From contig CP070896.1 in assembly GCA_017084465.1 (NCBI GenBank), forward strand, positions 434,001 to 498,000: DNA of 64,000 bases. The letters are read 5' to 3'. Under the pieces are notes generated by a model. That model saw only the letters and a program-made list of their open reading frames with translations. It had not been told where the DNA came from and did not search any database. Positions 19,747-27,744 of the stretch are shown here, piece by piece. The position numbers were made by a program, and so were the translations under genes. Position 1 is the first letter of the stretch. Every line of letters begins with the position of its first letter. This stretch comes from Lacrimispora xylanisolvens. Lineage in GTDB: Bacteria; Bacillota; Clostridia; Lachnospirales; Lachnospiraceae.

Positions 19747-19778
19747 TAATAAAGCTTCAGGAAGATATTGTTCCCAAA

Positions 19779-20282
19779 TTATTTTGTGGAAGTTGACTTC
19801 CTTTTGCGATCCTGTGGAATCTTCCCGGATTTGGACTTCTGTTCCGCTTCCTCTGCCGCTTCGTTCATCTTGGCAATCACCTTGTCCATTCCGGTGAGTT
19901 TGAAAAAACCATCATTTTCCATGCATTCCCTTAAGAAATCATACATTCCCCAGAAAGATGCGCGCTCATCATCTGGATTCTCTTTGACAAACTGCTTAAA
20001 CAGAGTTTTGGCCTCCTGTTCATTCTCTACAGGATTGTTTTCCAGCAAGCCGGCATAAAGGGCTGTAACGGCAATTTTAGGAATGTCGGAAACCATGTCA
20101 GATGTTCCGTCCATAATTGCTGTTGCCATGGATACCTTTTCACCCTCTTCAGATGGCCCATTTTTCATTAGGTAACTACCGGACACAATCTTAAAGACTC
20201 TGTCCACACAATCCTTATATTCAGCGGCCTCAAAGGAAAATTCTATTTTGTAATCTTTGCCGCCAATCGTTAAAATCTTCAT
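19779..20282 (-). CDS. tail assembly chaperone 1 (gpG-like)
   Basis: This 167-residue protein (MKILTIGGKDYKIEFSFEAA) has the acidic helical character of siphophage tail chaperones. It lies between the tail tube gene and the gpGT-like frame. Its last codons (KRKSTSTK) overlap the -1 open frame. The assignment rests on position and general character. Confidence 0.7.
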   Translation of the reverse strand: MKILTIGGKDYKIEFSFEAAEYKDCVDRVFKIVSGSYLMKNGPSEEGEKVSMATAIMDGTSDMVSDIPKIAVTALYAGLLENNPVENEQEAKTLFKQFVKENPDDERASFWGMYDFLRECMENDGFFKLTGMDKVIAKMNEAAEEAEQKSKSGKIPQDRKRKSTSTK

Positions 20283-20307
20283 ATCCTAATACCTCCCATT
20301 TAATTCA

Positions 20308-20790
20308 CTAAGCCGCTTCAGTAGGTTCAATAGCTGTAGCCCAACCAATTTCTCCAGTTGGTGTAACAGATACGCTGGTATCCCAGGCGCTATCAACGTC
20401 AGAAGCCGCCCAGCCCATTCTTGCCGGAACACACGTGAAGAAAAAAGCTTTATCTAATCTTGGATGATAAAATTCTAACCACATCCGCTTATTGGTAGCC
20501 TTAGCTGTATCATACTCATCACAAATTGTTTCCCACATTTCCAGGAACACTTGAGTCATGCCAAAGGTGATTGCAATCGCTCCTCCTGGATCCTTTAATC
20601 CATCAATGTAACGCTTCCAAACTGTATCATTCAGGGAAGTTACATCATAGGTTCCCGTTTCCGGATTAAAATCTGGGATACTTTTCGGATTGGGAAGGTC
20701 AGTAAATGCCGTAGGCTTAGTTCCGGCAGTTGCTTCAATGGCATATCCCACATGGATGCCGGCGGTACTCAAATCTACTGCTGTTGCCAT
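20308..20790 (-). CDS. major tail (tube) protein
   Basis: This 160-residue protein (MATAVDLSTAGIHVGYAIEA) contains TYDVTSLNDTVWKRYIDGLKDPGG and ends with DTSVSVTPTGEIGWA. Both are typical of siphophage tail tube proteins of the TP901-1/HK97 fold. AAGGAGG lies 10 bases upstream. It forms the tail tube. Confidence 0.82.
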   Translation of the reverse strand: MATAVDLSTAGIHVGYAIEATAGTKPTAFTDLPNPKSIPDFNPETGTYDVTSLNDTVWKRYIDGLKDPGGAIAITFGMTQVFLEMWETICDEYDTAKATNKRMWLEFYHPRLDKAFFFTCVPARMGWAASDVDSAWDTSVSVTPTGEIGWATAIEPTEAA

Positions 20791-20856
20791 AATTTCATGT
20801 CCTCCTTTTTAAATAAAAAAAGAACCTCTCCGTATAGATAAAGTTCTACAATAATT

Positions 20857-21240
20857 TTATATCATATCGCCCTCACAAAAGGTTCTATGGAACCTTGCGA
20901 TCCAGCGATACGCTTCTGATGTGCTTGAACGGTCCACTTCCAACGGTCCGTATTTTAAAACAAATCCCAGTTCTGTCATTATGTCAGCAGCAAGGAAATT
21001 CAATTGTTTTGCCTTGCTGGTTGAACTGGAATCATACATGGTAATTTCAAAGTCAGCAGATATGGAACACTGCTTATTCTGCAAGGAACTGCTCGTTGTT
21101 GGCTGTCCCAGACTCTTAAAATAAAGGTAAGGGAAGGCGGGAGGAGTATCGTTTCTAGTAGTGCCGCTTCCTGAAAGATATTTTTTTAATCGCGCATCAT
21201 TAACAAGCCGAGTGTAAACCAAAGAGGAAATATCAAGCAT
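20857..21240 (-). CDS. tail terminator/completion-like protein
   Basis: This 127-residue protein (MLDISSLVYTRLVNDARLKK) overlaps the upstream gene by one base and precedes the tail tube gene. That is the place of tail terminator (gpU/gp11-like) proteins, with a similar length. A hairpin with a T7 tail follows (20812-20848). Confidence 0.65.
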   Translation of the reverse strand: MLDISSLVYTRLVNDARLKKYLSGSGTTRNDTPPAFPYLYFKSLGQPTTSSSLQNKQCSISADFEITMYDSSSTSKAKQLNFLAADIMTELGFVLKYGPLEVDRSSTSEAYRWIARFHRTFCEGDMI

Positions 21241-21773
21241 TACCGGAACACCTCCTTTGCAATAGCCGCCACCTGTGTTCTGATAGCCACGGAAGCGTTA
21301 TACATAGGCATCGTAGCTTTTGTACCGTATGTATGGTGCCACTTTTCATCGTCTCCCCAATAATACCAGCCATTCTGGTCAAACGCATGAATCTGCCCGG
21401 GATATGTACCAACACCCATGCCAAATTCTCCAGCTTTTGGATTTTCATTCGGATTTAACCGAACGCCTGCTCCAAACTCAACAAGAAGTAATGTATTTAT
21501 GCTTCCGTGGTCATTGGATTTAGTTTGCCCGGCGGCAACCAGAATAGCTTTGTAACCATCATTCCTTGGTTCCATCTTCACTCGGAGCGTTATGGTTTTG
21601 CCTAACGGGGATTCACTAATGCTTTGCAAGGCAACTGTCTGGCCGACTTCTGCCAAACGCTGGCACAGCAACTCTGCTTTCCGGTGTAAATCAACTTTAT
21701 ACCGCTCAAGCTGATTAATTATGTCCTGTATTCCTTTTGAGGAAAAGTTTCCTCTAAAAACTTTCATAGCCAT
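21240..21773 (-). CDS. HK97 gp10-like head-tail protein
   Basis: I place the start at 21773 (MAMKVFRGNFSSKGIQDIIN). It gives 177 residues and overlaps the end of the preceding gene, showing translational coupling. The N-terminal helix with repeated K/E and the ending NASVAIRTQVAAIAKEVFR match the HK97 gp10 family of head-tail joining proteins. Confidence 0.7.
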   Translation of the reverse strand: MAMKVFRGNFSSKGIQDIINQLERYKVDLHRKAELLCQRLAEVGQTVALQSISESPLGKTITLRVKMEPRNDGYKAILVAAGQTKSNDHGSINTLLLVEFGAGVRLNPNENPKAGEFGMGVGTYPGQIHAFDQNGWYYWGDDEKWHHTYGTKATMPMYNASVAIRTQVAAIAKEVFR

Positions 21774-22182
21774 TTTTCGCACTTCCATCTGGTAACTGCT
21801 TAATAGCATACAGCAAGGAATTTAAACTCTTTGCGACTTTGACAACCTTATAATCTGCTCCCTTGTTCTCCCCTGGCTTCCGGTCAACAAATACCTGTGA
21901 TAATTCATCAATCGGTAGAGTAAGGTTACAGGAACAAATGACCTTATCATAATCGGTGTTTACTCCGAAAGGCTCTGTCTGAGCTTCTGATCGAGCTGGG
22001 GATACATTTGCATTAAACTTCACTGGGTCCGCATACCCTACCGTATAATCGCCAGTAAGGAGCGGTTCATTGGTCACTGGGTCATAGATTATATTACCGT
22101 CCAAGTCTTTTTCATAGACCGGGATATGCTCTGAGTAAAGTTGATAGTATAAGGTTCGCTGATTGCGTTTTAAGCCCCTCAT
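21754..22182 (-). CDS. head closure-like protein
   Basis: This 142-residue protein (MRGLKRNQRTLYYQLYSEHI) includes GYADPVKFNANVSPARSEAQ, characteristic of head-closure/DUF proteins between the connector and gp10-like genes in clostridial siphophages. A hairpin (GAGCG/CGCTC with a T tail, 22205-22230) and AGGAGG precede it. Confidence 0.6.
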   Translation of the reverse strand: MRGLKRNQRTLYYQLYSEHIPVYEKDLDGNIIYDPVTNEPLLTGDYTVGYADPVKFNANVSPARSEAQTEPFGVNTDYDKVICSCNLTLPIDELSQVFVDRKPGENKGADYKVVKVAKSLNSLLYAIKQLPDGSAKNGYESF

Positions 22183-22235
22183 TACGATACCTCCTAGAAA
22201 TAAAGAAAGAGCGAACCCAGTCCGCTCCTTCTAAT

Positions 22236-22898
22236 TCATAAATTTAATTGTAAGCCAAGTAAATATTCTCGTATCTTCCCTTGCAACTCATCTTCAATTC
22301 TATCTAAACTTTCTGGAATATCAAAATATATTTCCATACACACATCTTTTGGCTTTGTTTCTTTTGTGTCAAATTCAAGTTCATAAATACTAAATTTACT
22401 ACCTAAACTGTGGCACCAATTCCGAACTTCTTTAAAAGAATCATAAAATTCTTTTTTGTAGAAAGGCGCATATTTATCTATCAACATAGAATATGAGTTA
22501 TATTTTTCAACAAAGTTATCATACTTTCCCTGCTGGTATCTATAGTATTTTGCCTCATCTTCCGGCCTGCTTTCATAAAAAGGATAAAGTCGTTTTGAGA
22601 AAATTATAACCTCATGTAATGCAGACCATATCTCTGTATAAATTCTAAATTCATTATCGTATTGAGCTTTGGATACATAAAGCGCCTTATCATTAAGAGA
22701 TTTTACCTTTTCTAATTCCTCTGAAAGCTCTCTTTTGTATTGTTCCAGATCCTTGATATGCTCTGCTTTCTCATTTTCAAGAATTCTATTAGCCCATACC
22801 TTTCCAAGCCAGCTAGAAAGCCCAAAAACAATTGCTGCACCACCTCCTAAACTAGCCAATACAGCACCAGCAATCTCAAATACCTCTTTTACTTCCAT
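22236..22898 (-). CDS. membrane-anchored coiled-coil protein inserted in the head module
   Basis: The ATG at 22898 follows AAGGAGG at 9 bases. The 220-residue product has one N-terminal membrane helix (FEIAGAVLASLGGGAAIVFG), a charged coiled coil (ENEKAEHIKDLEQYKRELSE), and a soluble C-terminal half. It has no role in head assembly that I recognise and breaks the module, so it behaves like a cargo (moron) gene, possibly for superinfection exclusion or defence. That function is inference. Confidence 0.6.
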   Translation of the reverse strand: MEVKEVFEIAGAVLASLGGGAAIVFGLSSWLGKVWANRILENEKAEHIKDLEQYKRELSEELEKVKSLNDKALYVSKAQYDNEFRIYTEIWSALHEVIIFSKRLYPFYESRPEDEAKYYRYQQGKYDNFVEKYNSYSMLIDKYAPFYKKEFYDSFKEVRNWCHSLGSKFSIYELEFDTKETKPKDVCMEIYFDIPESLDRIEDELQGKIREYLLGLQLNL

Positions 22899-22952
22899 AC
22901 CACGCTCCTCCTTAACGCCATTATACGACAAAAAGGAAATTATTGGAATCCG

Positions 22953-23418
22953 CTATTTAACAACACCCCAATCTTCTGTCAGCATATCAGTCTGGCTTGC
23001 AAGCCATGGTACCCAGCGTTTAGGTACGTCTGGATTATCTGTTTCCAATCCATTGTATCAATGTAGATATATGGGTGCGTTCATTTTGCTAAATTTGTCC
23101 GGAACCTGAAGCTCAATGAAGATTCCTTTACCGTTCCAGCCTTTACGCGCAACCTTATGACCCTCTATTCAGAATTGCGGAACCGAAATCCATGGTTGCT
23201 TCCTGTGTTTCAAAGACATAGTTTTCAATATGGATTTCATCACAGTTGGAATAACTAAATTATCACTGTATGTCTTGTCAATGTACGCCATATTCTCCAG
23301 TACACGTGGATTAGAAATAATCTCCGTTTCGCCAGTCGGCATATGAATAAACAGCGTAATATTGGAAACTTCATCTTTTACCTTTGCATACTCCGCAAAG
23401 AGTTCTTATTTTTGTCAT
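22953..23418 (-). pseudogene. DUF2829 (Tad2-like) protein, broken
   Basis: The segments in several frames are KVKDEVSNITLFIHMPTGET, ENYVFETQEATMDFG, GHKVARKGWNGKGIFIELQV, and VPWLASQTDMLTEDWGVVK. The last two are the hallmark of DUF2829, the family of the anti-Thoeris protein Tad2. At least three frame changes are needed from the ATG at 23418. The gene is non-functional as read. Confidence 0.75.
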
Positions 23419-23489
23419 GATTATTCTCCCCTTCATTCTCCCAGACATCTTAAGCATATCTGCCCACCACCATTATTCTGATATGCACC

Positions 23490-23521
23490 CTGCGTCTGGC
23501 CGGGAGGTTAGCCAGACACGC
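23490..23521. repeat. hairpin TGCGTCTGGC/GCCAGACACGCA
   Basis: This strong stem lies between the connector gene and the Tad2-like remnant, without a long T run. It may be an intercistronic processing or attenuation element like those between other late genes here. Confidence 0.4.
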
Positions 23522-23535
23522 ACCGTCTTGAAATC

Positions 23536-23859
23536 TTATAATAAAGTCTTTACCATAGGCACTACATCAAAATAAAGGTCATCTTCACTCTGATATCCCC
23601 GGGAAATCCCATTTTCAGAGTGGGAACTTTGCCCTTCACTTCCCTGCTTCGCCCAATAATAAACAGCGGCATCAAAGACCATATCCCGATACTTTGAAAC
23701 CGCCGCTTCCTTTTGCGCGTCAGTATACCCATAAGGATAACGCTTAGAGCATACCTTGCGAATCGCCCGATTGATGAGAATGAGTAGAACTGGATTATCC
23801 TGTTCGCTTACTTCGTCACCAAGATATGTACTTACGTCAGCCAAAATATCCGTTTCCAC
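23536..23859 (-). CDS. head-tail connector (gp6-like)
   Basis: This 107-residue protein (METDILADVSTYLGDEVSEQ) has the helical pattern and the segment INRAIRKVCSKRYPYGY found in gp6/gp15-type DNA-packaging connectors. It follows the capsid remnant, the normal order. Confidence 0.75.
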   Translation of the reverse strand: METDILADVSTYLGDEVSEQDNPVLLILINRAIRKVCSKRYPYGYTDAQKEAAVSKYRDMVFDAAVYYWAKQGSEGQSSHSENGISRGYQSEDDLYFDVVPMVKTLL

Positions 23860-23876
23860 TCACCACACCGCCTTTC

Positions 23877-24190
23877 TTAAGCTTTAGCTGTTACTGTGGC
23901 GTTTCCAGCCTTAATGGCTTTATAGGTAGAATCGCATTCAACAATTGTAATAACCTTACCAGTTGTAGCTGTGATATCCGCGCTACCGTCCCAAGCTGAC
24001 CACGTCTGAACATTCTGACCATAAATTACTGTGGTAGCTGCATCAGCAATTTTGTATTTATAAAGATTTCCGCTTGCCTTTACCGGGGAAACAGTTACCT
24101 TGGTATCACCAGAAACTGTACCTGCCACGGAATTAACTGTCAATGTCCCTAGCGTTCCAGAACCGGTTAAAACAGTTGCAATTACAATTC
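23877..24190 (-). pseudogene. C-terminal remnant of capsid or capsid-decoration gene
   Basis: The open frame ends GNATVTAKA and contains a beta-rich Ig-like stretch (VSGDTKVTVSPVKASGNLYK). It has no start of its own: upstream it runs (DPYGIVIATVLTGSGTLG) straight into the broken portal gene. This indicates a deletion joining the portal gene to the 3' part of a capsid gene, so scaffold/protease and most of the capsid are missing. Confidence 0.6.
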
Positions 24191-25333
24191 CATAGGGATC
24201 AGGTAATACCGGAATAAATAATGTTTCTTTTCTGCTTCGATGATAAACGGTTCGTCAAGCTTTGCACGCTGCTCCGCAAAATCCCAACCATTACGTAGAT
24301 ACACTGCTTGCCCCGTATCGCCACCGGTATTTTGCTGACGATCTGGCATCCCCTCAACTACAAGCACTTGACGGTACACATCATCTTTTTTGAAACCTGG
24401 GTTTGTTCCTGATTAAGTTCAGCAGTCATGAGTTTTACATCTGATTGATTGTTATTGCCCGAATCCTTAACCTGTATTGCACCTAACTGGCTCATCTCGA
24501 TAAATTCATCTTTTGAAATTTCACAGTTTTTTGAAAAGCATAAACGCCTGGATAAACTGTTCTATACCATTCATTCTGTCGGACTGCATTTTATTTATCT
24601 GATCCAGGGCCGTAATGACAATCTCAATATCAGACAATCGGTCTGGATTATTAGGATATTCCGTTATCGGTATCCCTCCGAATCCATTAGGGCCAGATTG
24701 CGTAACTCGTCCATTTCTTATAATGAAATATTTATCTTCTGAAAAACATGAATAATATTGCTGTTCATTCTCATCCTTTAATTGCTGGATGGAAAGCATA
24801 TCCCGACCATCTTCCAATGAATACACGATAATCGTATTCATCGGTGTAGGTACGTGAATCCTGAAAGGAACAGGATTGTTTTTCCCAGCCTTTAAGGTTG
24901 CCTTATAAGCAGTACCTACGGAACTCTGCCATGTGCCAAGTTCAATGTCCCTTGCCTGCTTATGGGCGTCTCTCATGTAATCATTAAAAGTGTCCACAGC
25001 TTTATTAACTTTTTCATCCTTTTTGCGGCTCACATATTGTATGGGTTCTCCGTATGTTTGGCCTGCTTTAAAACGAACAATTTCCAAAGCATGATTCTCA
25101 ACCGTCTTATTATTAATTTCCGGACGTACCGTTTTTTCTCGGTATAAAATCGGTTGATCTCCCATGTAATAATCATGGAGATAACGAATGAACGGTCTGT
25201 TATAATTTAAAACGCTGACTGCTTTTCCAACTACTTTTAAGACATTTTCTGGTGTGATAATTGAAGCACCGGTATAAGCCACCTTGCGCCCAAATGAGCC
25301 TTTGCAAATATCTATGAAACTAACCTTGTTCAT
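24190..25333 (-). pseudogene. SPP1-type portal protein, frameshifted and truncated
   Basis: The gene starts MNKVSFIDICKGSFGRKVAY at 25333, with YLHDYYMGDQPILYR typical of SPP1/phi-type portals. It loses frame at an A6 run near 24527 (FMLFKK, expected FKNCEISKDEF) and again near 24390. A third segment (NTGGDTGQAVYLRNGWDFAE) carries the conserved portal C-terminal region. It then ends at the deletion junction near 24200. It cannot make a complete portal ring subunit. Confidence 0.88.
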
Positions 25334-25461
25334 CCGCTCTTCACCTTCTTAGTTTTAAAAACCATTCCACTGGAACACTTCCATTCAGGGTGTTGGGAGT
25401 TCCGGTCTCTCCATATAGATTCTTTTTTATTCTTCAAAGACTTATCAGTTTTATTTACCAT
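25330..25461 (-). CDS. 43-residue phage protein coupled to portal
   Basis: The frame MVNKTDKSLKNKKESIWRDR ends KTKKVKSG; its stop overlaps the portal start (ATGA). It is strongly basic. Broken relics of the same gene occur at 12.2 kb (N-terminus) and 13.6 kb (C-terminus). Unknown function; by position it may act in DNA packaging. Confidence 0.6.
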   Translation of the reverse strand: MVNKTDKSLKNKKESIWRDRNSQHPEWKCSSGMVFKTKKVKSG

Positions 25462-25481
25462 AAATTCACCCACGAAAAAAT

Positions 25482-25508
25482 GCGCTCAGCCGAAGCCAAG
25501 CGCATGTT
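25482..25508 (-). terminator. hairpin before the pre-portal gene
   Basis: ATGCGCT and AAGCGCAT form a stem followed on the minus strand by a T6 run. It resembles the many hairpins that separate late genes in this prophage. Confidence 0.6.
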
Positions 25509-25521
25509 GATATACTTTTCA

Positions 25522-25562
25522 CTGATATCATAATAACATATTATAGATGGGAAATGTGGGAA
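25522..25562. repeat. 42-bp repeat, copy A
   Basis: GATATCATNNTAACATATT followed by a short gap and GATGGGAAATGTGGGAAT matches 40721-40762 at most positions. Both copies lie directly upstream (on the minus strand) of a late-gene hairpin: here of the portal module, there of the distal-tail gene. They mark the two places where the normal portal-to-tail order is broken. Confidence 0.7.
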
Positions 25563-25572
25563 TCTTAAAACA

Positions 25573-25932
25573 ATGTCGAGCAGAACACTGTTCCCAAATA
25601 GCAATTTAAATAACCAGACCGTTACATCATCTGGATTATCTCTTAATTGGGGTACTATAGGCCTTGGCGGTTATACAACAATAGGTAATTTAGTCGTAGT
25701 AAATATACGTGTTGCTACTAACCAAATATTAAATGCCGGGTCAACTTATGAAATTACAGGATTTCCATTACCAATAAATACTGTGGCTAACGGAATAACT
25801 GCATCATGTAGTTTTACCTCTCTTACTAGAATTATATTTATGAGCAGTTTAGGAAAGTTAACCTTTATACCTGACCAACAACTAGCTAGCGGTACTGTAC
25901 CTATTTTTTCATGTTGTTACATAAAACAGTAA
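25573..25932 (+). CDS. silent tail-fibre C-terminus, cassette I plus-strand head
   Basis: This 119-residue frame reads through the 13-bp site at 25596-25608 as N-S-N-L and continues with a beta-rich fibre-tip sequence (SGLSLNWGTIGLGGYTTIGN, ending FSCCYIKQ). Unlike cassette II it has an ATG (MSSRTLFP) but no ribosome binding site. Its stop overlaps the palindrome AAATGATCATTT. It would be expressed if joined to the fibre gene at the shared site. Confidence 0.6.
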   Translation: MSSRTLFPNSNLNNQTVTSSGLSLNWGTIGLGGYTTIGNLVVVNIRVATNQILNAGSTYEITGFPLPINTVANGITASCSFTSLTRIIFMSSLGKLTFIPDQQLASGTVPIFSCCYIKQ

Positions 25933-26269
25933 ATGATCATTTAAGTGCTAATTAATTATAAACGAAAGCTCAAATGGCACAATGTAATTAGTAGTTTTTG
26001 AACAGTATGCTCTTACAATTCCACTAGTTTCAATTATAAGTTGATAATAGATCCACTCTGTACCGCCTGCATAATTGACATAAGCTTTAGCAATAGGAAA
26101 AGCAGGGGTATAAGCTGGAGGAAGTGTACCTAAAATAAATTCACTATTTGCCATAAAATTTATCTGAGCGTTACGTCTTAAATATACCGTTTTCCCCTAC
26201 ATCTTATAATAAAAGTAAGTAGTTGACACCCAGTTTTCACCATCAATTAAATCAGTTAAATTGCTATTT
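25596..26269. other. double-headed invertible-type cassette I
   Basis: Inverted copies of AAATAGCAATTTA (25596-25608 plus, 26257-26269 minus) enclose two convergent fibre C-termini meeting at AAATGATCATTT (25931-25942). The arrangement is that of a shufflon segment such as those of plasmid R64. The stop codon of the neighbouring 105-residue gene is formed by the right-hand site. Confidence 0.65.
25948..26269 (-). pseudogene. silent tail-fibre C-terminus, cassette I minus-strand head
   Basis: From the site at 26257-26269 the frame reads N-S-N-L-TDLIDGENWVSTTYFYYKM, meets a TAG, and continues in the same frame GKTVYLRRNAQINF...GTLPPAYTPAFPIAKAYVNY to a stop at 25948. The part after residue MANSEFIL looks like a complete fibre-tip domain. 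It has no promoter or ribosome binding site at the site, as expected for a silent cassette. Confidence 0.6.
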
Positions 26270-26572
26270 TCGCTTTTCTAAATATTTATTATAGACCTCC
26301 GCAGGATAATATTCGGATTTCTTTCCATTTTCCAATTCAACATGTAATTTCTCTTTTTCACCAGAAGATATTTTTAAACCAAAGTCAGGTACCGCTATGC
26401 ATTGCCCATCAAAAGAAAAGGGAATATTCTCACAAAATAATATATATGACATTCCTGTCAAACCGTCTGCTATTTCATCTTCATAGTTCACATAATCTAA
26501 AAAAGCTCCAATCATCTGATATTGGGCCTTCATAACTTTACTATATAAATCCTTGGATATAGTATCCATCAT
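26264..26572 (-). CDS. 102-residue phage-type protein
   Basis: The likely start is the ATG at 26572; an in-frame GTG lies 9 bases upstream. The product (MMDTISKDLYSKVMKAQYQM) is mixed alpha/beta with no recognised domain. Its last codon and TAG lie inside the recombination-type site, so the C-terminus may once have been longer. It is divergent from lexA, with the SOS box between. Confidence 0.55.
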   Translation of the reverse strand: MMDTISKDLYSKVMKAQYQMIGAFLDYVNYEDEIADGLTGMSYILFCENIPFSFDGQCIAVPDFGLKISSGEKEKLHVELENGKKSEYYPAEVYNKYLEKRK

Positions 26573-26634
26573 CTTAATCACCTACCTTTTCTATAATGAT
26601 ACTACAATTTACTTTGCGTGTATAGTCTTTTTCG

Positions 26635-26648
26635 AACAAATGTTTGCT
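26635..26648. promoter_or_regulatory. LexA (SOS) box
   Basis: CGAACAAATGTTTG matches the Gram-positive LexA consensus CGAACRNRYGTTYG. It lies 55 bases before lexA and also in front of the divergent gene, implying autoregulation and SOS control of both. Confidence 0.9.
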
Positions 26649-26702
26649 TTTTGCATCTAAGTATGCTATTATGAGTAAAACAAAATAAAGGACGGGTTAT
26701 AT

Positions 26703-27314
26703 GTGAACATTTCAGAACGCCAAAAGGAAATTTTAGAATATATTAAAGAATCAATCTTGAAGAATGGCTATCCCCCATCGGTCCGAGAAATATGTGAAGC
26801 AGTTAATTTAAAATCAACTTCTTCCGTCCATTCTCATTTGTCGATTCTCGAGGAAAAGGGATACATAAGAAGAGACCCAACTAAGCCAAGAACCATTGAA
26901 ATCATAGACGATTGTTTCCAGCTGACACGCCGGGAGGTTGTGAACGTTCCGCTCCTCGGAACCGTTGCGGCCGGACTGCCTCTTTATGCAGAGGAAAACA
27001 TTGAGAACTATTATCCCATACCAGCTGAATTACTTCCAAATGCAGAGACCTTTATGTTAAAAGTTAAAGGAAATAGTATGGTAAACGCAGGTATTCTTGA
27101 AGGCGATCAGATTATCGTAGAATACCGAGCAACTGCGCATAATGGGGATATTGTTGTTGCACTGGTCAATGACTCGGCTACAGTAAAACGGTTTTTTAAA
27201 GAAAAGAGTCATTACCGCCTGCAGCCAGAAAACGATTCAATGGACCCAATCATCGTAAACAGGGTGGAAATATTGGGAAAAGTAATTGGATTATTCAGAG
27301 TAGGCATTCATTAA
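26703..27314 (+). CDS. lexA: LexA repressor
   Basis: This 203-residue protein has the LexA winged helix at residues 1-65 (RQKEILEYIKESILKNGYPP, VREICEAVNLKSTSSVHSHL). The A-G autocleavage site lies in GTVAAGLPL near residue 95. Ser in GNSMVNAG and Lys in SATVKRF form the catalytic dyad. It represses DNA-damage genes until RecA triggers self-cleavage. It may be the host gene or carried with the phage; neighbours do not decide. Confidence 0.95.
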   Translation: MNISERQKEILEYIKESILKNGYPPSVREICEAVNLKSTSSVHSHLSILEEKGYIRRDPTKPRTIEIIDDCFQLTRREVVNVPLLGTVAAGLPLYAEENIENYYPIPAELLPNAETFMLKVKGNSMVNAGILEGDQIIVEYRATAHNGDIVVALVNDSATVKRFFKEKSHYRLQPENDSMDPIIVNRVEILGKVIGLFRVGIH

Positions 27315-27388
27315 CAAGAATTAGGAAGCCACAGTGCTTCCCTCCTTTTATTTCCACCATTAACAGAACAGACAATCGAGGTGTTAGC

Positions 27389-27571
27389 ATGTTAGGAAAT
27401 TGTGGGCTCGCGGAGGACATTAACCATTGCCCCCATTACATTAGAGATAAAGAAGGTTGCGGAGCCGATCATACAAGCTGCGGATTTTTTAGGGAGTCTG
27501 GTAAGGAAACGAAAGAAAAAGCTGAATATATGAGAAAACCACGATGGTTTGAGCAGTATTACAATAGATAG
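27389..27571 (+). CDS. 60-residue cysteine-rich protein
   Basis: The five cysteines in LGNCG, INHCP, EGCGADHTSCGFF suggest metal binding. It lies just after lexA on the same strand. Similar small cysteine-rich proteins occur in phages and near replication genes. Function unknown. Confidence 0.55.
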   Translation: MLGNCGLAEDINHCPHYIRDKEGCGADHTSCGFFRESGKETKEKAEYMRKPRWFEQYYNR

Positions 27572-27744
27572 GAAAACATATGGGAGTATTTGGAATCGGC
27601 ACGAACGTTCGAAAAATCAATAATGGATGGCTTGGTATGCTCCTGGCTGCCCGCCCAGGCCGCTAGTATTATATCTACATTATGATGTTATGAACATGTA
27701 AGATTAGCATATAATAGTATCAATAAGATCATTTGAGGGAAACC

